From positions 1-7,063 of the forward strand of contig RGYX01000043.1 of NCBI GenBank assembly GCA_010031845.1: a stretch of DNA of 7,063 bases, read 5' to 3'. The stretch is from Verrucomicrobiota bacterium. Lineage in GTDB: Bacteria > Verrucomicrobiota > Verrucomicrobiia > Methylacidiphilales > Verrucolacustridaceae. The notes under the pieces were generated by a model. It saw only the letters and a program-made list of their open reading frames with translations. It was not told the DNA's origin and made no database searches. Positions 1-5,300 of this stretch are shown here, one piece after another (positions within the stretch are counted from its first letter, which is position 1; every line of letters starts with the position of its first letter). Both the position numbers and the translations under genes were made by a program.

Positions 1-206
1 TCGGCGTGCTTGGGGCAGTTGACGGAGTCGAGCTTGATGACGATGACCCCCTCCGAGGTGGTCAGGGTGATGATGTCTTCTTCAACGGTGGCGGTGGGTT
101 TCATGTCGTTGGATTCCTTTGGGGTGGGGGTGTTGGTTTCCGCCGCGTCAGCGGCAAAAGCGAGCAGGACGGACGCAAACAGGATGGAGGAAACATGTTT
201 AAGCAT
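1..206 (-). CDS. Exported cyclophilin-type peptidyl-prolyl isomerase, N-terminal part (runs off left edge)
   Basis: The reverse strand is open from ATG at 206-204 to base 1 (68 full codons), so only the N-terminus is present. It begins MLKHVSSILFASVLLAFAAD, a short basic start plus hydrophobic core with AxA-type cleavage sites near residues 17-22, so export to the periplasm or cell surface is expected. A Thr/Pro/Lys-rich linker follows. Residues 46-68 read ITLTTSEGVIVIKLDSVNCP then KHA, matching the first beta-strands of cyclophilins (T..G.I.i.L....aPk...NF). The family catalyses cis-trans isomerisation of prolyl bonds during protein folding. The catalytic Arg, Phe and His residues lie beyond the window, so activity cannot be judged. 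Its start codon lies inside the last codons of ygfZ (8 bp overlap) with no convincing ribosome binding site, which suggests translational coupling. The signal peptide is clear; the cyclophilin assignment is likely but rests on about 23 residues. Confidence 0.68.
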   Translation of the reverse strand, partial: MLKHVSSILFASVLLAFAADAAETNTPTPKESNDMKPTATVEEDIITLTTSEGVIVIKLDSVNCPKHA

Positions 207-1068
207 GGCGAAGAATGGTCCAAACGGAGCCCTCGGCCAACACTGAATTTCCGGGTTGGGCCTGCTCCCGCTTGATCATGGCCAGGGCCACCGAACCCGG
301 CACGTTGCCAACCAAGGCCAAGCTGCTGATTTTTCCGACCGCCACTCCCTCCTGAGTTTGGCATTCCCCCATCCCTTTGGAAGAGGTGTCGCTCGTGCCT
401 AAAACACAGAGGTGTCGGTTCACGTGGCCAACACTGCGAAGGCGTGAGATGACCTCCTGACCGATGTAACAACCCTTGGTGGAACTGATGGCATCGGATT
501 CAAATCCGGCCTCCGGGGGAAGGGTATCGGGGCCGACATCGATGTTCCAGAGAGGAAGGCCACGGGCGATTCGTAGCGGCTCCCACTGCTCTGTGGAGGT
601 TGAATCCGGTTGCCAATCCGAGGAGGAGGGAATCCACAGATCCAGACCGGGTTCCCGAAAGCGGGAGCATTGAAAAACGAGGCCGTCGTTGGGAGAGCCC
701 GGGGGTGGTTGGCTCAATCCGGGAAAATGGGCCAAGCGGTAGGAGGTGGAAAAATCTTCGGGAGTGACATCGTCGGCGACGATGAACTTTTCCAAGCGGG
801 ATCGGATCGCTTCACGAAGAATAAAATCGGTTTCCAACCATAAGGCGTCAGCCGTGGCGCCGATGCGGGTGTCGGCTTCGAGTCGCCCCTTGGAGCTAAT
901 GATGGCGGCGCGCACCGCCTGTCCCGCCGGGAGTTTCTTTAAATCTTGGGTGACCTGCCCGTTGAGGAAGCGAATGCGGTCGCCGCCGGTCAGGCGCAGA
1001 AGAGTGCGGGGGCCCGGAATCCACGCGCTGGCGGGCGGTTTGATCTTTTGGAGAAGCTCGGAATTCAT
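199..1068 (-). CDS. ygfZ: YgfZ/CAF17-type folate-binding, tRNA-modification/Fe-S related protein
   Basis: A protein of 289 residues from ATG 1068 to TAA at 201-199, related to the GcvT aminomethyltransferase fold. The N-terminal part shows GGDRIRFLNGQVTQDL and the segment SSKGRLEADTRI; the middle has LEKFIVADDVTPEDF. The family signature KGCYIGQEV is at residues 198-206, preceded by RIARGLPLWNIDVGPDTLPP and the ISSTKG lead-in. In E. coli, YgfZ is a cytosolic tetrahydrofolate-dependent protein needed for Fe-S enzymes such as MiaB and hence for tRNA thiomethylation; the conserved Cys of KGCYxGQE (C200 here) matters for function. Length is close to the family norm. An in-frame ATG at 1095 would add nine residues (MFICHPTTL), but it would overlap the start of divergent tadA by 15 bp. 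Neither start has a visible Shine-Dalgarno sequence, so 1068 is preferred but not certain. It is followed by the overlapping exported isomerase gene. Confidence 0.9.
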   Translation of the reverse strand: MNSELLQKIKPPASAWIPGPRTLLRLTGGDRIRFLNGQVTQDLKKLPAGQAVRAAIISSKGRLEADTRIGATADALWLETDFILREAIRSRLEKFIVADDVTPEDFSTSYRLAHFPGLSQPPPGSPNDGLVFQCSRFREPGLDLWIPSSSDWQPDSTSTEQWEPLRIARGLPLWNIDVGPDTLPPEAGFESDAISSTKGCYIGQEVISRLRSVGHVNRHLCVLGTSDTSSKGMGECQTQEGVAVGKISSLALVGNVPGSVALAMIKREQAQPGNSVLAEGSVWTILRHA

Positions 1069-1080
1069 CAGAGTAGTGGG

Positions 1081-1551
1081 GTGACAGATGAACATTTCAT
1101 GGAAGAGGCGTTACGCCAAGCCCGGAAGGCGGCGGCCAAGGGAGAGGTGCCAGTTGGGGCGGTGCTGGTGATCAACGGATCGATCCTGACCAAGGCCCAC
1201 AATCAGGTGGAGGAGTTGAAGGATGCCACGGCTCATGCGGAAATGCTGGCCGTGACCGCAGCGGCGGGGGAGATCGGGGATTGGCGTCTAAATGAGGCGA
1301 CGGTGTATGTGACCAAGGAGCCCTGCCCCATGTGTGCCGGGGCGATGGTGTTGTCCCGCGTCAAGAGGGTGGTCTATGGAGCGGCGGATCCGAAAGGCGG
1401 AGCGGCGGGAGGGGCGTTGAATCTTCTGCAATTTGACGGGCTCAACCACAAATGTGAAATCCGTAGTGGAGTGAGGGCGGAAGAGTGTCGTGAGCTCTTG
1501 CGGGAATTTTTTCAAAACAAAAGAGCGGAGAGTAACCAAGGTGGTGGATGA
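1081..1551 (+). CDS. tadA: tRNA-specific adenosine-34 deaminase
   Basis: A cytosolic zinc enzyme that converts adenosine to inosine at wobble position 34 of tRNA-Arg(ACG), letting one tRNA read CGU, CGC and CGA. The 156-residue product has the deaminase signature: THAE-like motif ATAHAEML with zinc ligand H52 and proton-shuttling E54, then EPCPMCAGAMVLSRV with zinc ligands C82 and C85. The segments GEVPVGAVLVINGSIL, RLNEATVYVT and VVYGAADPKGGAAGG also match TadA rather than generic cytidine deaminases. The GTG start at 1081 gives MTDEHFMEEALRQARKAAAK, which lines up with the usual TadA N-terminus as recalled from B. subtilis; ATG 1099 would cut into that first helix. The frame is open further upstream, but that sequence is antisense to ygfZ. 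Only a weak GAG at 1071-1073 lies upstream. The 3' end overlaps the next gene by 11 bp. Confidence 0.95.
   Translation: MTDEHFMEEALRQARKAAAKGEVPVGAVLVINGSILTKAHNQVEELKDATAHAEMLAVTAAAGEIGDWRLNEATVYVTKEPCPMCAGAMVLSRVKRVVYGAADPKGGAAGGALNLLQFDGLNHKCEIRSGVRAEECRELLREFFQNKRAESNQGGG
1527..1532 (+). promoter_or_regulatory. Ribosome binding site for the RluA-family gene
   Basis: GGAGAG inside the end of tadA, 8 bases before GTG 1541. It is the only good Shine-Dalgarno match seen in the window. It selects GTG 1541 (or the adjacent GTG 1544) over the earlier in-frame GTG at 1490, which lies well inside tadA and would add 17 residues without family resemblance. Confidence 0.65.
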
Positions 1552-2272
1552 GTTGAAGGTCTCCTGGCCGCTGGGTCCCGGGGTCAAGGTAGTGAAGGCC
1601 AGCCCGGTTGGTTTGTACGCGCTCGCGAAGCCAGGGGGAGTTAGGTCTCAGCCAAAAGAGGGAGGCAAGGACCCGGGAGCGTTGTTGACCTGCAGTTATT
1701 CGTTGAAGGACGAGGCCTATCACATCCCTCCGGACAAAGGGGGGGGGAAGGTGTGGCTTTTGCACCGCCTAGATGCAGGAACGTCCGGAGTCATCCTCGT
1801 GGCGGATCAGAAAAGGACGGCAGAGGAGGTGAAGAAAGCTTTTGCGGAACATCAGGTGAAAAAGAGATACGTGGCCATGGTGTTTGGAAAACCAAAAGAA
1901 TCCTTTGCCATTTGGCGGGATAAGATTCAGGTAACGAAGGAAGGAGGTGTGGCCAGGGGCAGGGTGGGTCAGGGGCAGTCGGCGGAAGCCAAGATGAGGC
2001 TGAGGCAAAGTGGGATAGGACCGTTCGGGGTTCTCAGTCTTTTGGAGTTGGAGCCCAAAACGGGAAGAACGCATCAACTCCGAATTCAATGTGCGCAGCG
2101 CGGGTTGCCCATTGTTGGGGATCGGACCTATGGGGATTTTCAAAAAAACCGGGTGTTCGCGGAAAAAAAAGGGGGGTCAGATTTATTCCTGCATGCGGAA
2201 AGCGTTGAACTCAGGATTTTTGGGGATTCTTTCAATGCGCTAGTACCTTTGGATCAGTATTTTAGGGTATAG
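1541..2272 (+). CDS. RluA-family RNA pseudouridine synthase (no S4 domain)
   Basis: A 243-residue enzyme that isomerises uridine to pseudouridine in rRNA or tRNA. The catalytic motif HRLDAGTSG is at residues 75-83, with D78 the expected nucleophile. It is flanked by the usual family elements: YALAKPGGVRSQP (residues 26-38, equivalent to the YLVVDKPAG motif), KKRYVAMVFGKP (108-119) and TGRTHQLRIQCAQRGLPIVGD then RTYG (174-198). There is no N-terminal S4 RNA-binding domain, so it belongs with the short RluA/TruC-like members; the target nucleotide cannot be named. The start is GTG 1541, set by the GGAGAG at 1527-1532, giving an 11-bp overlap with tadA and probable translational coupling. The gene is rich in purine runs, with a nine-G tract at 1739-1747 and an A8G6 tract at 2163-2176, unlike its neighbours. 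Family assignment is firm, specificity is open. Confidence 0.93.
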   Translation: MVDELKVSWPLGPGVKVVKASPVGLYALAKPGGVRSQPKEGGKDPGALLTCSYSLKDEAYHIPPDKGGGKVWLLHRLDAGTSGVILVADQKRTAEEVKKAFAEHQVKKRYVAMVFGKPKESFAIWRDKIQVTKEGGVARGRVGQGQSAEAKMRLRQSGIGPFGVLSLLELEPKTGRTHQLRIQCAQRGLPIVGDRTYGDFQKNRVFAEKKGGSDLFLHAESVELRIFGDSFNALVPLDQYFRV

Positions 2273-2286
2273 TTAATTTGGAACTG

Positions 2287-2306
2287 TTCACCCAACAAGG
2301 GGTGGA
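2287..2306 (+). terminator. Possible weak hairpin terminator after the pseudouridine synthase gene
   Basis: TTCACCC and GGGTGGA can pair as a 7-bp stem with one T-G wobble around a 6-base loop. Only TTT follows before a run of A, so the U-tract is poor. It sits 14 bases after the stop at 2272. It may be a weak terminator or a chance fold. Confidence 0.25.
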
Positions 2307-2330
2307 ATTTAAAAATTCATCGGCTATTAT
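2302..2330 (+). promoter_or_regulatory. Candidate sigma70-type promoter for the glycosidase gene
   Basis: TATTAT at 2325-2330 matches the -10 consensus at five of six positions. The -35 region is poor (GTGGAA at 2302-2307 with a 17-base spacer, three matches). Transcription would begin near 2337, almost at the GTG start at 2340, giving a nearly leaderless mRNA. This would fit the lack of a spaced Shine-Dalgarno sequence. Confidence 0.3.
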
Positions 2331-2339
2331 TTTAATAAG

Positions 2340-5300
2340 GTGTTAGCCAAAATATATTTACGCCTCTTTTTTGCCGTCTCGCTTGCATTGGAGTTTGGGG
2401 CTTTGGCCCAGATTTCCGAAAGTAACGGGGTGGTACGGATTGAAGCGGAGTCCTCCACTAACAGGATCTCAAGGACCGTCAGTGGAGTGGTTTACTCATG
2501 GATCACTGACTCGCAGACGCCGGGATTTTCCGGCACGGGCTACATTGAGGCCAGTCCGGCCGACAACACTTCCACAAACACGGTCACTTCGTCCTGGCAA
2601 ACTGCCAGCCCCCAGGTCAATTACGCCGTCACCTTTTCCAACTCCGGCACTTACTTTGTCTGGGTTCGGGGAAACGCAGGGGACGCGACGTCCGCTGGAG
2701 TGTATGTCGGCCTCAACGGCACGAGCCCGGCGAATGCCCGCATCGACATTCAGCAATTCAACAGTTGGGCCTGGGCCAATACGGCCGCCGGCTCAGGCAC
2801 CCCGGTTAGCATCCATATTCCCGCGGCCGGCTCCTATACGCTGAATCTCTGGATGCGGGACGCCTGGCTGGATGTCGACCGCATTCTGTTGACCCGGAAT
2901 CCCAACTTTTCCCCGACGTCCGACGCGAGTTTCTGGCGAAATCAGAACATCTACCAGATCATCACCGACCGATTTTTCAACGGAGACACCGGCAACGATG
3001 TCTCGGGACTGCCCAACTTCAACGTCGCAAACGGTGGGCAGGCCCACGGCGGCGATTTCAAGGGTATCGAGAAAAAGTTGGATTACATCCAGTCGCTGGG
3101 AGCCACCGCCATCTGGATTTCCCCCATCCTAAAAAACGCCAACGGAGACTATCACGGTTACGCCGCCACCGATTTTTATGCCGTCAATCCCCGGATGGGA
3201 TCGCTGGCGGACCTGCAAAGTCTCGTGCGGGAGGCGCAAAAGCGGGGGATCCTGGTGATTTGCGATGTGGTGGTGAACCATGGAAGCACCTGGGTGGACA
3301 GCGCCGATTTTGGTTGGGCCAACTTTGTCTATCCGCCGGCCGGCTATAACCTGAAATACAATTCGGGCGGCCAGCAGTACGCCGCTCCGTTCGACAATGC
3401 CTCGCTTCAGGCCCAGTTCGGCAGCACCAATCTGGTGAATATTTTCCACAATAACGGGGGCACCCAAAACTGGAGCGATGCGACCCAGGTGGAGCTGGGG
3501 GAGCTTTCCTCGTTGGATGATTTCAAAACCGAGTCCACCTATGTCCGGCAAAAAATGAAGGAGATCTGGACCTATTGGATGAACACGGTGGGATTCGATG
3601 CCTACCGGATCGACACGGTCAAGCATGTGGAGATGGGATTCTGGGATTTTTGGTCGCCGGAAATCCGAAAAGCGGCCCAGGCGGCGGACAAGCCCAACTT
3701 CTTCCAGTTTGGAGAGGTTTTTGACGGCTCGGACAGCAAGTGCGGGTCATACACCGGAGCCAAGACCAGCGGCATTTACAAAATGGAGAGCGTGCTGGAT
3801 TACCCTCTTTATTACCAGGTCGGTAGCGTTTTTGCCACGGCCACCGGGGCCACGGGAGCAATCGAAAGTCGATACAGCAACCTGACAACCGCCAATTACG
3901 ACGCCACTTCCCTGGATTCGCTGGTTCTGAATTTGGACAACCACGATAACCCGCGTTTTCTGGCCGCCACGGGCAGCACTACCGCCCGGTTGGAATTGGC
4001 CCTGGTGTTCATGTACACGACCCGGGGAATCCCCAGCCTCTATTACGGGACGGAGCAGGACTTTAACGGCGGAGCGGATCCCAATAACCGAGAGGATATG
4101 TTCGACGGCTCCTTTGAGCAGGGGCCCTCGCTCGGCGACAACTTTAACATGACCCATCCCCGTTTCCAGTTGGTGGCCAAACTCAATAATTTCCGGCGGG
4201 TATATCCGGCTTTGAGGACTGGGACCCACGCCATGCTTTGGGCGAATTTCAGCGCCCCAGGTCTTCTGGCCTATGCCCGCCGTCTGGGGGGGGAGGAGGT
4301 GTATGTGGTGATGAATACCTCCACCAGTGCGCAAAGCATTGGGGCCAGGCCGACGATTCATCCGGCGGGAACGGTTTTGGTGAATCTTTTTAACCCTGCC
4401 GAAACGGTGACCGTTGTTGCGGGCACGGACGGCATTCCGGCGATGTCTATCCCGGCCTCCTCGTACAAGGCCTTTGTCTCGCAGACGCAGTTCCGGACGC
4501 TTCAGCCGGTTGTGAATTCGGTCACCCCTTCGCACGATTCCACGGGTGTTTCCGTGGCTTCAGCACACACCTTCACGTTCAGCCAGGCGATGAACACCAA
4601 TAGCGTCCAGTCCGCTTTTTCCACCGTCCCCGCCACCACCGGATCTTTTTCCTGGGCCTCCGGAAACACCGTGATGACGTACACCCCTTCCTCGAATATG
4701 GCCGGAAACACCCTTTACGCCCTGCGGATCGAAAACTCGGCCGTGGACACCAACGGCTTGGCCATGCAGGGGGCTTTTGAGTCGCGTTTCACGACCGGAA
4801 CCGCCTCCAGCCTGGCGCGTCCTTCCATCAATAGTGCCTCCTTCGCCAATGTCGCGCAAAACACCGCCACGCTGAATACAACGGTCACGGCCAACGGGGC
4901 GGCTACCTCCGTCTGGTTTGAATACGGCACCACCCAAACCTTTGGTGCCACCACGTCCACGCAGAATATCGGCAGCGGCAGCTCTCCGGTGGCGGTCTCC
5001 GCGAACCTGAGCGGCCTGCAGGCCGGCACCACGTACTATTTCCGGGCCGTGGCTTCCAATTCGCAGGGAACGACCACGGGGACGACCCTCTCGTTTACCA
5101 CTTCAGCCCCTCTGCCGGTGGTCGCCTCCACCCCCGCCAGTTACGTGACGGCTAACACCGCCAGCCTGAACGGGGATGTAACCCCGAACGGGTTGACCAC
5201 TTCCGTCTACTTTGAGTGGGGCGACCGCTCGGATTTGCTCAGTCTCTCCAATCCCCCCGTTGCGATCGGCAACGGGACCAACTTGGTGGCCAACTGGACC

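Larger units (their letters stand above)
2273..2339. other. AT-rich intergenic spacer between the RNA-modification genes and the glycosidase
   Basis: This 67-bp gap is the only clear intergenic stretch of any length in the window and is noticeably richer in A and T than the flanking coding DNA. It contains a short hairpin (2287-2306), a perfect 6+6 inverted repeat GAATTT-AA-AAATTC at 2305-2318, and a TATTAT element at 2325-2330. It most likely separates two transcription units. Confidence 0.6.

Noticed and set aside
101..472. A 123-codon minus-strand open frame overlapping ygfZ
   Set aside because: It overlaps the KGCYIGQE-containing part of ygfZ and the start of the exported isomerase in a different frame, and it has no motifs.
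1490..1540. Longer start (GTG 1490) for the pseudouridine synthase
   Set aside because: It would overlap tadA by 62 bp and add 17 residues unlike the family, while GTG 1541 has a well-placed GGAGAG.
2305..2318. GAATTT-AA-AAATTC inverted repeat as a regulator operator
   Set aside because: The arms are perfect but short and pure AT apart from the outer G and C. In an AT-rich spacer this is easily due to chance, and no regulator gene is nearby.
2371..2844. A 157-codon plus-strand open frame starting just after the glycosidase start
   Set aside because: It is Pro/Arg/Thr-rich and out of frame with the signal peptide and carbohydrate-binding domain, which are better supported.
3129..3626. A 165-codon open frame on the minus strand
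   Set aside because: It is antisense to GH13 conserved regions I and II, which are clearly coding on the plus strand.
3747..4535. A 262-codon open frame on the minus strand inside the glycosidase gene
   Set aside because: It is antisense to the GH13 barrel and C domain, rich in Arg, Gly and His, with no recognisable motif. The opposite frame has intact catalytic residues, so this is a GC-rich shadow.
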